Shown one piece after another: positions 1-5,655 of a DNA stretch of 5,772 nt (position 1 is the stretch's first letter; each line of letters opens with the position of its first letter). Made by a program: the position numbers and the translations under genes. The DNA is from Thiotrichales bacterium (lineage in GTDB: Bacteria; Pseudomonadota; Gammaproteobacteria; UWMA-0217), in assembly GCA_024763135.1 (NCBI GenBank), contig JANTGD010000247.1, forward strand, positions 1 through 5,772, in the 5' to 3' direction. The notes under the pieces were generated by a model. It worked only from the letters and a program-made list of their open reading frames with translations, made no database searches and was not told the DNA's origin.

Positions 1-81
1 GAAACCCGGGTACTCTCACATCCCAGGTCATGAGCGAGGCCAGGAACCGCCCGCGGCGTCCATTACCTTGCCGGGTTGCTT
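1..81. other. Left edge, no assignable gene
   Basis: No complete gene is visible. One + strand frame is open from base 2 through the neighbouring palindrome to a TGA at 137-139, about 45 codons. It could be the tail of an upstream gene or a chance frame, and I recognise no family in it. Because the adjacent palindrome partly recurs at the right end of the window, this edge may belong to a dispersed or mobile repeat. That last point is inference. Confidence 0.2.
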
Positions 82-120
82 CCTAGTACCTCGTCAATAT
101 CGTGTTGACGATGTACTAGG
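82..120. repeat. 39-base near-perfect palindrome
   Basis: The arms are CCTAGTACCTCGTCAA (82-97) and TTGACGATGTACTAGG (105-120). They pair at 15 of 16 positions, with one mismatch (C90 against A112-side), around a 7-base loop TATCGTG. There is no T-tract, so it is not a normal intrinsic terminator. Thirteen bases of the left arm, CTAGTACCTCGTC, recur exactly at 5676-5688. This fits a dispersed palindromic repeat (REP or MITE type) or the end of a mobile element. An operator or bidirectional transcription barrier upstream of the ABC operon is the alternative. The structure is certain, the role is not. Confidence 0.75.
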
Positions 121-285
121 GTCGCTAACGCTAATGTGACCACTTTCGGGCACCGGGTAACGACTCAGCCTGGGCGGAATTTGGCCGAGATCAATGCTAT
201 TCTCCCGGAGATCAACAAAATAATGCAGATGTTGCCTAACGGCATGCGTGTGCTGAGTTGTTTCCGTGGGCCAGAGCGGGTTTGA
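121..285 (+). pseudogene. Short open frame, possible gene remnant
   Basis: A frame opening inside the palindrome runs from a GTG at 121 to a TGA at 283-285, ending 18 bases before the ABC ATPase start. Its second half reads like genuine protein: residues 24-34 are LAEINAILPEI, followed by NKIMQMLPNG and a terminal SCFRGPERV, with plausible codon choice. No ribosome binding site precedes any start in it, and I recognise no family. One reading is the C-terminal stub of a gene truncated when the palindromic element arrived. Another is a chance open frame in the operon leader. Confidence 0.22.
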
Positions 286-303
286 TTCAAAGGCGAATGA
301 GCG

Positions 304-1026
304 ATGCATGCAAGTGTACAGGCACAGGAAATTTTTCGCTGCGAGCGGCTCAGCAAACGGTTCGGCGCGCAGCAAGTGCTTACGGATGTCGAGTTCTCGG
401 TTAATGCGGGTGAAATACTGGGGGTGATTGGCCCCAATGGTGCCGGTAAGACAACCCTCATGGAATGTCTCACGGGGTTGTTGCCCAGTGAGTCTGTCTC
501 ACTATCTTGGCAGGGCGTCGAGCTCTCGCCCTTTGAGGCCAAGCAGTACCTGTACTATATGCCGGACGGCATCCTGCCTTATCCCGACCAGCCAGTCACG
601 CGGGTCTTGCGTTTCTTTCAGCAACTGTATCGCGCAGACGACCATAGATACAACACACTGTTACAACAATTGGCCTTGGGCCCGGTACTGGAGCAGCGTT
701 GTCAGGCTCTCTCCAAGGGATATAAACGGCGGCTATTATTGGCCATTGGATTGCTGTCCTCGCAGCCACTGTTGCTGCTGGATGAGCCTTTTGATGGCTT
801 CGACCTGCGTCAAACACTGAGTATCATGGCGCTGTTGCGCGGAACTTTGACATCACGGGCCTTGCTCTTGTCGATTCATCAGCTTGCGGAAGCGGAAAAG
901 ATCTGTGACCGTTTTCTGCTCTTAAATGGCGGGCAGGTGGCTGGTTTGGGTACGCTGGAGCAGCTCCGATGCCAGGCTGGCCTCGTGACAGGGGGATTGG
1001 AGGAGGTATTTCTTGCGATCGTCTGA
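304..1026 (+). CDS. ABC transporter ATP-binding protein (ABC-2 export type)
   Basis: This 240-residue cytoplasmic ATPase should power the permease encoded next to it. Visible motifs in order are the Walker A loop GPNGAGKTT (43-51), a Q-loop region YYMPDG (84-89), the signature LSKGYKRR (136-143), Walker B PLLLLDEP (155-162), a D-loop FDGFD (163-167) and the switch histidine in SIHQL (His192). The signature departs from canonical LSGGQ, and the Q-loop position carries Asp88 rather than Gln. Both are seen in ABC-2/CcmA-like exporter ATPases, so it is probably active. The length is typical of the family's short members. The ATG at 304 follows an in-frame TGA at 298-300, which leaves it as the first usable start; the AAGG about 11 bases upstream is weak. 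It overlaps the permease gene by 14 bases, implying translational coupling. The substrate cannot be deduced. Confidence 0.95.
   Translation: MHASVQAQEIFRCERLSKRFGAQQVLTDVEFSVNAGEILGVIGPNGAGKTTLMECLTGLLPSESVSLSWQGVELSPFEAKQYLYYMPDGILPYPDQPVTRVLRFFQQLYRADDHRYNTLLQQLALGPVLEQRCQALSKGYKRRLLLAIGLLSSQPLLLLDEPFDGFDLRQTLSIMALLRGTLTSRALLLSIHQLAEAEKICDRFLLLNGGQVAGLGTLEQLRCQAGLVTGGLEEVFLAIV
1001..1006 (+). promoter_or_regulatory. Ribosome binding site fixing a TTG start
   Basis: AGGAGG lies six bases before the TTG at 1013, inside the end of the ATPase gene. It is the strongest argument that the permease begins at this non-ATG codon. Confidence 0.85.
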
Positions 1027-2371
1027 GAAGCATTATTATCGTGTGCTGTTTTTTCAGGAGTTGCGTGCGTTGTTGGGGGCCTCTTCATTGTGGTTGCTGT
1101 TAGTTGTGTTGACGTTATTGGTAGGTTACAGCTTTATCCAAGCGGTTGATTTATACAATCAGGCTAGCCAGACCGCATTAAAGTATCCAGAGCTTGGACG
1201 CGGGATGAATCCCATTGAAGGCGTATTCGTACCCACGTTTGGTGCTTATTATCTCGTAGAAACGTTATTGCTACCTTTTGTGGTCATTCGGCATGTCGGG
1301 CGGGATCGGCAGACGGGAGTTATCAAGCTTTTATTTCAACTCCCTCTGTCAGCGCTCGATTTAAGTGTCATTAAATTGGCAGCCCTGGCGATGGGGGCGC
1401 TGTTGATTGCGCTGCCGGGGGCGTTGGCGATCTTTATTTGGATGTTAAATGGAGGCAGTCTCTACCCGCCGGAGTTAGCAAGCCTGGTATTAGGGCATGT
1501 ATTGTATGCGACGACGATAGTGTGCATTGCGTTTTTTGCGTCGGTGATTTCGAGTTCTATGGCAACCGCGGCGATGCTGACACTGGCACTGACACTCGGT
1601 TCCTGGGTATTGGATTTTTCCGCCGGCGGTAATTCAGCGCTTTCGATATTCAGCCAGTTTTCATTCACAGCTTTGTTACGCGGGTTTGAAAACGGGCTCC
1701 TGTCTAGCGTTGCGGTTGCTGTGTTTCTCGCCATTGCCCTGCTGTTTTTTCTCACTGCGGTGGCGTTGCTTCATCCAGGGCGGAGTACGTTGTCGAAACT
1801 CAAAATAATTGTTATGACATTTGCTGTGCTGGGTACTGTATTTGCGATTGTTACCGCTAAGCCATTTTATTTCGATGCGAGTGAAAATCACCGACATTCC
1901 TTCAATCCAGCCGATGAAAAGGCGCTCAGGGCGATGCGGGCGCGCTTGAAAATGACAATTCATCTAGCGCGGGACGACAGTCGCTTGTATGACCTGAATA
2001 AAACAGTCCTCGACAAGCTACGTCGCACCGTACCTAAACTACAAATCATTTATGCGAAAACGTATGCTGTCGGGTTGTTCGGTGCCCCCGAAGGTGCACG
2101 CTATGGACTGATCGAGTTCGATTATCTCGGGCGGCATGATGAGACGTATTCGACCAGTGCGCATGAAATTTTACCCATACTCCATGCGCTGGCGGGTGTT
2201 AGGGTGAAGCCTGAGCCGGTGCCGGCTTATCTGGGGCATCCGCATGTTGCTCAACTGTCCGCCGCGCAGTGGTGGTTCTATCTCTTTCTGCCTTTGGCGT
2301 TTTTGTTGCTCGCGTTTCGATTCAAAACTCCGCAAATAAAAATTTTTCAATTAGGAGGTCATAACTCATGA
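1013..2371 (+). CDS. ABC-2 permease with GldG-like extracytoplasmic domain
   Basis: This 452-residue inner-membrane protein is the membrane partner of the preceding ATPase. An N-terminal helix (about 24-44) is followed by a soluble stretch. Several hydrophobic segments follow at about 77-93, 120-145, 158-180, 184-202, 229-253 and 264-282, interrupted by the motif RDRQTGVIKLLFQLP (97-111), typical of ABC-2 permeases. Residues about 284-418 are hydrophilic and resemble the GldG-type domain: an aromatic/Asp entry, HSFNPADEKALRAM, then a strand MTIHLARDD and a helix with LRRTVPKLQIIYAK. A final helix lies at about 420-435. The layout is that of a fused GldF/GldG-like subunit. The start is TTG, supported by AGGAGG six bases upstream and the 14-base overlap with the ATPase. 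Its TGA overlaps the next ATG by four bases. Family level is confident, the GldG link moderate, the substrate unknown. Confidence 0.9.
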   Translation: MRSSEKHYYRVLFFQELRALLGASSLWLLLVVLTLLVGYSFIQAVDLYNQASQTALKYPELGRGMNPIEGVFVPTFGAYYLVETLLLPFVVIRHVGRDRQTGVIKLLFQLPLSALDLSVIKLAALAMGALLIALPGALAIFIWMLNGGSLYPPELASLVLGHVLYATTIVCIAFFASVISSSMATAAMLTLALTLGSWVLDFSAGGNSALSIFSQFSFTALLRGFENGLLSSVAVAVFLAIALLFFLTAVALLHPGRSTLSKLKIIVMTFAVLGTVFAIVTAKPFYFDASENHRHSFNPADEKALRAMRARLKMTIHLARDDSRLYDLNKTVLDKLRRTVPKLQIIYAKTYAVGLFGAPEGARYGLIEFDYLGRHDETYSTSAHEILPILHALAGVRVKPEPVPAYLGHPHVAQLSAAQWWFYLFLPLAFLLLAFRFKTPQIKIFQLGGHNS

Positions 2372-3102
2372 CTAAATTCAAGCAACTGATGTTCACCGCA
2401 TTATTGAGTGCATCGAGCTTTATTATATCTTTAGGTATTCAGGCCGAGGAAGCCTCTTCAGTGATCGTTGAGGATTTTTCTGCCGAGCAAGTCGGTGCCG
2501 CACCGCAAACATTTTCGCCTGCCGTCGGTCACTGGTTGATTGGTGTGGATGAGGGCAATCAGGTGCTCGTGGTAGATGGACGCAAATGGCGTCGGGGACA
2601 GGCTTCGGTGGGCCTCGCTGATAAAGCGCGCGCGCTTTATGGGGAGCGTTATGCAGAATTTCTTGATAATGTCAAAGCCTATGCGTATTACCCCTTTGCC
2701 GTATTCGAACGTGTGGACAATTTTTCCAACGGTGTAATTTCCATGCGTTTTAAGGCGATCGCGGGTCGAATTGATCAGGGGGCTGGGATCCTTTTCGATC
2801 TGAAACCCAACGGTGATTACTATGCTTTACGGGCCAACCCGTTAGAAAACAACCTTGTCCTGTGGCGTTTTAAACAGGGAAAGCGCAGTTCCGTTAGTTG
2901 GGTCAGAAAAGTACGCACACCTTCTCGGCAATGGCATCGCTTGACGCTCAAAGTGAAGGGTAACCAGGTAAAAGGCGAGGTCAACGGAAAACAATACCTG
3001 GCTTTTCAATTACCTGAGCCGGTCAGCGGAAAAGTGGGTATCTGGACCAAGGCGGATAGTGTGGTGTTTTTTGATGACTATCAGGTTGAGCCAAAGCCAT
3101 GA
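2368..3102 (+). CDS. Secreted LamG/DUF1080-like beta-sandwich protein
   Basis: A 244-residue protein with a clear Sec signal peptide: charged MTKFK, a hydrophobic core to about residue 24, and a likely cut after IQA at residue 26. The mature 218 residues are rich in beta strands and resemble the DUF1080/concanavalin A-like fold. Visible are an opening EDFSAE, a central ISMRFKAIAGRIDQGAGILF (about 127-146), the YYALRANPLENNLVLWRF stretch, then WHRLTLKVKGNQVKGEVNGK and a closing GKVGIWTKADSVVFFDDYQV. Proteins of this type are often labelled 3-keto-disaccharide hydrolase or GH16-like, but I see no GH16 catalytic EXDXXE motif, so a carbohydrate or ligand-binding role is safer. The ATG overlaps the permease stop (ATGA), with AGGAGG nine bases upstream. 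It is therefore co-expressed with the ABC pair and probably acts with it in the periplasm or outside the cell. Confidence 0.85.
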   Translation: MTKFKQLMFTALLSASSFIISLGIQAEEASSVIVEDFSAEQVGAAPQTFSPAVGHWLIGVDEGNQVLVVDGRKWRRGQASVGLADKARALYGERYAEFLDNVKAYAYYPFAVFERVDNFSNGVISMRFKAIAGRIDQGAGILFDLKPNGDYYALRANPLENNLVLWRFKQGKRSSVSWVRKVRTPSRQWHRLTLKVKGNQVKGEVNGKQYLAFQLPEPVSGKVGIWTKADSVVFFDDYQVEPKP

Positions 3103-3826
3103 ATTCATTTCGAGTGAACGAATATTGTATCTGTGCCAGGCGTGATTGTGTGCTTGTGGAATGCCTTAGTAAGCGCTGAGTCCTTCATTTTAACAGCCTG
3201 TTAAGGAAGCTCTGATTCATTCTGACACGAGCAGATTGTGGTGAAAAATCGTCCAGTTCAAGGCGCGGATCGCAGGTAATAGCTGGCTATTGCGACGATC
3301 CGCAACGCAGAAGTGGCCGATTGACCGAGTCGGCGCTCCGCGTCCGCGGGGTGGGCGAAGGAGAAAAAAGCCGGCATTGCTGAAAAAAAATGACTTTGAC
3401 GCTTTACAAATAGCATTCCTATTTTTGCCAGTTTGTACTACGCGCCTGTTCAATCATAGAGAGGCTACTGTGGGAAAGCCGGATTTGGTTAGCTCCCAAC
3501 CCTGTTTCTCATGATACAGCACTACGATTCGCCTCAAATCAGCTTCTCCTCGTCATGCTTTCTCTGCTCTGAATGCGATCTGTTCTATCTCCGGGCGAAT
3601 AGCATTCCTTTCTACTTTGAGTCGATAGATAGCTTTGAATCGCGCGTCTCCGCTAATGACGGTTAGTGTCGAACAACCTATGCGTTATAAAAAGTCCAAC
3701 GAATCACTTTTAAATAGTTTCTATAAGAGCAACCATAATGATCAGAGAGAAGACAGGCTGAATCCCGGTAACATGACAAATACCGTATTTAAATCAGATG
3801 GATAGGCTATTTTCAGCTACATTAAA
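3103..3826. other. About 0.7 kb without a credible gene
   Basis: Short frames here lack ribosome binding sites and family resemblance. Beyond the hairpin annotated at 3247-3322 it holds an exact 15-base palindrome TTAACAGCCTGTTAA (3190-3204), a 12-base direct repeat AATAGCATTCCT (3409-3420 and 3598-3609), and an AT-rich segment near 3685-3720 with AAAAGT/ACTTTT arms (3690-3695, 3706-3711). No convincing terminator follows the ABC operon. The weak hairpin at 3103-3123 has no T-run. Confidence 0.6.
3247..3322. repeat. 76-base imperfect hairpin, possible MITE or IS remnant
   Basis: Outer arms 3247-3259 and 3310-3322 pair at 11 of 13 positions. Inside them GCGGATCG (3265-3272) pairs fully with CGATCCGC, allowing one offset (3296-3303). 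An inner AATAG/CTATT stem closes the tip around 3278-3291. Nested pairing over this length is unlikely by chance. The GGAAGCTCTGATT just upstream (3205-3217) looks like an insertion-sequence end, but I could not find a matching second end. Alternatives are a structured RNA or a transcription barrier after the ABC operon. Confidence 0.5.
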
Positions 3827-3861
3827 ATCAGACTTGGCATGCTGTCTGCAATAAGTCTGAT
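3827..3861. promoter_or_regulatory. Perfect 9-base inverted repeat around the peptide promoter
   Basis: ATCAGACTT (3827-3835) and AAGTCTGAT (3853-3861) are exact reverse complements separated by 17 bases, and the sigma-54 promoter match lies between and within them. Extra ATCAGA copies lie upstream at 3741-3746 and 3793-3798. The arrangement suggests an operator for a dimeric regulator that would block or gate the promoter. No T-tract follows, so it is not a terminator. Confidence 0.5.
3834..3850 (+). promoter_or_regulatory. Putative sigma-54 (-24/-12) promoter
   Basis: TTGGCATGCTGTCTGCA matches the sigma-54 consensus YTGGCACG-N4-TTGCW at all but two of its defined positions. The invariant GG (3836-3837) and GC (3848-3849) have exactly 10 bases between them. 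Transcription would begin near 3861, giving a leader of about 67 bases before the peptide gene. No good sigma-70 -10 box sits at the right distance from the TTGGCA. A sigma-54 promoter requires an enhancer-binding activator, which is not encoded in the window. Confidence 0.55.
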
Positions 3862-3910
3862 AACCGCAGCGATTGACGCAGCGGTTTGAGAAACCAAACC
3901 ATTTTTTTAT
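3862..3910 (+). promoter_or_regulatory. Leader with two mutually exclusive hairpins
   Basis: Hairpin 1 pairs AACCGC (3862-3867) with GCGGTT (3881-3886), with a further GCG/CGC inside and an ATTGA loop. Hairpin 2 pairs GGTTT (3883-3887) with AAACC at 3891-3895 or 3896-3900, and the latter runs directly into ATTTTTTT (3901-3908). The two share bases 3883-3886, so only one can form. Hairpin 2 plus the T-run looks like a weak attenuator just before the ribosome binding site, and hairpin 1 would be the antiterminator. Hairpin 1 may simply be a protective 5' stem. Confidence 0.4.
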
Positions 3911-3912
3911 TT

Positions 3913-3918
3913 AGGAGA
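3913..3918 (+). promoter_or_regulatory. Ribosome binding site of the peptide gene
   Basis: AGGAGA lies nine bases before the ATG at 3928. It selects this start over the longer in-frame TTG at 3886, which would place the binding site and the T-run inside the coding region. Confidence 0.85.
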
Positions 3919-3927
3919 TTGAAGACC

Positions 3928-4203
3928 ATGACTGACATGATGATTAAAGACCTGGAAGCAGCTAAAGCCCTCGACGCAGCTGAGATGTCCGAAGTACGCG
4001 GCGGTTTGAGTGCTGTTGTCGATAATAGCCAACAAGCCAATCAGCACATTGTGGGCGGCTACGGCCCGATCCATGCCATTAATGCACCCGTCTCAGCACC
4101 GAGCACCGTGCTGACCGAGAGCAACCCCTATACCGTTGTCAACCTGAACTCTACCACGCTCGTAGGTTCACATCAGAACGTACTGGCTAGTCTCGGGTTC
4201 TAA
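3928..4203 (+). CDS. Double-glycine leader peptide, orphan RiPP/bacteriocin-like precursor
   Basis: The product is 91 residues. Residues 1-26 form a textbook double-glycine leader ending EMSEVRGG: Leu15 at -12, Glu19 at -8, Met20 at -7, Val23 at -4, and Gly25-Gly26 at -2/-1. Such leaders are normally removed during export by ABC transporters with an N-terminal C39 peptidase. The predicted 65-residue core (27-91) has no Lys, Arg, Cys, Met or Trp. It has one Asp and one Glu, many Asn, Ser, Thr and Val, and a GGYGP turn at 43-47. The lack of Cys argues against lanthipeptide or disulfide types, and the lack of positive charge against a classic cationic bacteriocin. No processing enzyme lies nearby, and the ABC transporter upstream lacks C39. 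It appears monocistronic between its own promoter and terminator. Secreted signal, microcin-like toxin or surface peptide are all possible. Confidence 0.8.
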   Translation: MTDMMIKDLEAAKALDAAEMSEVRGGLSAVVDNSQQANQHIVGGYGPIHAINAPVSAPSTVLTESNPYTVVNLNSTTLVGSHQNVLASLGF

Positions 4204-4224
4204 GCTCAGTTTGATTACACGGTA

Positions 4225-4253
4225 AAAACGCCACCTTTGGGTGGCGTTTTTTT
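4225..4253 (+). terminator. Intrinsic terminator of the peptide gene
   Basis: AAAACGCCACC (4225-4235) pairs perfectly with GGTGGCGTTTT (4240-4250) around a TTTG loop. Seven T residues (4247-4253) follow the GC core. It lies 21 bases after the stop codon and ends a single-gene transcript. Confidence 0.93.
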
Positions 4254-4695
4254 GTTAATGAAAACTACTGCGATGACTACGGCCCGATAGGTCTGTACGC
4301 GCAATTCAGTCAGGTACCGCGTTGTATCGTACGCTTCTCATACCCTGGATGTTCCAGGTTAAGACGTTGCTTACCAAAAATGGCCCGGGCTGGTCCATGC
4401 TAAGTGGTGTAACACCGAGTCGTGACCTCTGGGGCGCTCATGTATGGTGTTGCGCCGGCTTGACATGGAATGACTATGCCTGTGCGCCCGGTACCTGAGC
4501 ACCCTGAGGTCCGCTGGCTGTGGTTTGACGATGGATTGTTATAGTAACGAGCTGTTTCGTGGTTACTATTGTGCGTGAAAATGACTTGATCTTGGCCAAA
4601 AACTGAACAGGTAGAGTTCTTACGATTTATCCAGCAATCAGTAGCGTATTACGAAAGATTGAAGTCTCTTCGCGTGGCGTTCATGCTTGCACTCG
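4254..4695. other. About 440 bases without a visible gene
   Basis: No frame with a start and ribosome binding site stands out. There are short inverted repeats, CCTGGA/TCCAGG (4344-4349, 4353-4358) and GGCGC/GCGCC (4433-4437, 4452-4456), plus the stronger one annotated at 4541-4569. TTGACA at 4460-4465 and TTGACG at 4525-4530 look like -35 boxes but lack a -10 box at proper spacing, so no promoter for the downstream transporter is called. Confidence 0.5.
4541..4569. promoter_or_regulatory. Inverted repeat upstream of the DMT gene
   Basis: ATAGTAAC (4541-4548) and GTTACTAT (4562-4569) are perfect reverse complements separated by 13 bases, with two further pairs possible across a bulge. It lies about 125 bases before the transporter start and just after a TTGACG. 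An operator site is the simplest reading. There is no T-run, so it is not a terminator. Confidence 0.4.
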
Positions 4696-5628
4696 ATGAT
4701 GACTCAAGGGATGACAGCATTGCTAAACCATTTTAAACAAACTGTGTTCGATCGCCGCCGTGGCGATATCTATGCCTTGCTGTTGTCCATGCTAGAGGGA
4801 TTTTTTCCCGTGTTTTCCCTGGTTACCGTTGCGGCTTTTGGGGCGCTGCATGCGTATTTCTATACGATTCTTTTAGCAACGTTTGTGCTGTTAGTACTCG
4901 CCTGGAGACGCGGCGAGATAAGCGCACTGTTCGACTACGAAGCGCGGCGGGATTTACTCTTAACCTCATTGTTTATCACATCGCTATTTGTATTGGTCTT
5001 CATCTCGCTGCGGTATACCAGCGCCGGTAACGTGGCGGTAATTCTGGTGTTGCAGCTGCTCTTTTCCTATGTGTATTTCAATGTTATCGGGCAAGAACGA
5101 CTCTCCGTTTTGCACAGTCTTGGAGCAGCCTTGATGGGGATAGGTGCGGTTATCGTACTGTTTCCCCAGAATTTCAGTGTGAATATTGGCGATGGATTAG
5201 CATTAGTTGCCGCAGCGATTGCGCCGGTGGCCAATCACTACCAGCAGCGTGCACGGCGCCGGGTGTCGAGTTTTGTAGTCCTGGCATTTCGTAATACGGT
5301 GGCTCTACCCGTATTATTTGCGTTGGCGATGTTTTTTGAGCCGAGCAGAGGGCTGTTTTCTGATAAGCGTGCCTTGTTGTGGTTGTTGGGCAACGCATTG
5401 TTGGTTTTCGTTGGTGCTAAAATTTTATGGGTGGAGGCACTTCATCACATTAGCATTACCCGACTGAGTGCTATGGCGGCGTTTATTCCGGTGTTCACGC
5501 TCCTTTTTGCCTGGTGGTTGCTAGGTGAAATCCCCCAGCCCCGGCAAATTGTCGGAGTACTGCCGGTGATTATCGGAGCATGGTTTATGACCAGAAACAG
5601 CAGCGTTCAATCTAAAGGTTATACATAA
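4696..5628 (+). CDS. EamA/DMT-family membrane transporter
   Basis: About 310 residues, the usual length for the drug/metabolite transporter superfamily, with roughly ten hydrophobic helices arranged as two EamA repeats (about 25-155 and 165-300). Typical features are a short positively charged cytoplasmic N-terminus (DRRRGD), the RYTSAGNVAVI motif of repeat 1 (about 106-116), the ISITRLSAMAAFIPVFTLLF stretch of repeat 2 and a closing WWLLGEIPQPRQIVG. Members move amino acids, nucleosides, drugs or other metabolites, and the substrate cannot be inferred here. The start is uncertain. ATG 4696 is the first ATG but has no clear ribosome binding site. AAGGG at 4706-4710 is well spaced only for a TTG at 4720, and ATG 4711 abuts it. 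It stands alone, with no coupling to the peptide gene, which has its own terminator. Confidence 0.9.
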   Translation: MMTQGMTALLNHFKQTVFDRRRGDIYALLLSMLEGFFPVFSLVTVAAFGALHAYFYTILLATFVLLVLAWRRGEISALFDYEARRDLLLTSLFITSLFVLVFISLRYTSAGNVAVILVLQLLFSYVYFNVIGQERLSVLHSLGAALMGIGAVIVLFPQNFSVNIGDGLALVAAAIAPVANHYQQRARRRVSSFVVLAFRNTVALPVLFALAMFFEPSRGLFSDKRALLWLLGNALLVFVGAKILWVEALHHISITRLSAMAAFIPVFTLLFAWWLLGEIPQPRQIVGVLPVIIGAWFMTRNSSVQSKGYT

Positions 5629-5655
5629 GACCGGGACGAATTGAAATCCAGACGG

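Noticed and set aside
165..542. - strand frame of 125 codons opposite the ATPase gene
   Set aside because: It lies antisense to a clear Walker A-containing gene and has no family resemblance or start signal. It is a shadow frame.
304..2371. The ABC pair as dedicated exporter of the small peptide
   Set aside because: The ATPase and permease are separate ABC-2-type subunits with no C39 peptidase domain, and the peptide gene is about 0.8 kb away in its own transcript. Co-function cannot be supported from this sequence.
3396..3425. Sigma-70-like pair TTGACG and TATTTT with an 18-base spacer
   Set aside because: The -10 is only a 4/6 match and no gene follows within about 500 bases. It is likely chance in AT-rich sequence.
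3217..3453. - strand open frame of 78 codons
   Set aside because: It runs through the long hairpin, has no ribosome binding site and no recognisable family. Its sequence is low-complexity Phe/Arg/Gly.
3290..3514. + strand open frame of 74 codons starting at a TTG
   Set aside because: It starts inside the hairpin tip without a ribosome binding site, and its composition is very basic and unlike the neighbouring genes.
3409..3609. 12-base direct repeat AATAGCATTCCT
   Set aside because: It is a real repeat, but only two copies 189 bases apart, with no associated gene or structure. It was not worth a separate finding.
3886..3927. N-terminal extension of the peptide gene from TTG 3886
   Set aside because: It would translate the T-run and the AGGAGA site. 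The ATG at 3928 has ideal spacing and gives the normal leader length.
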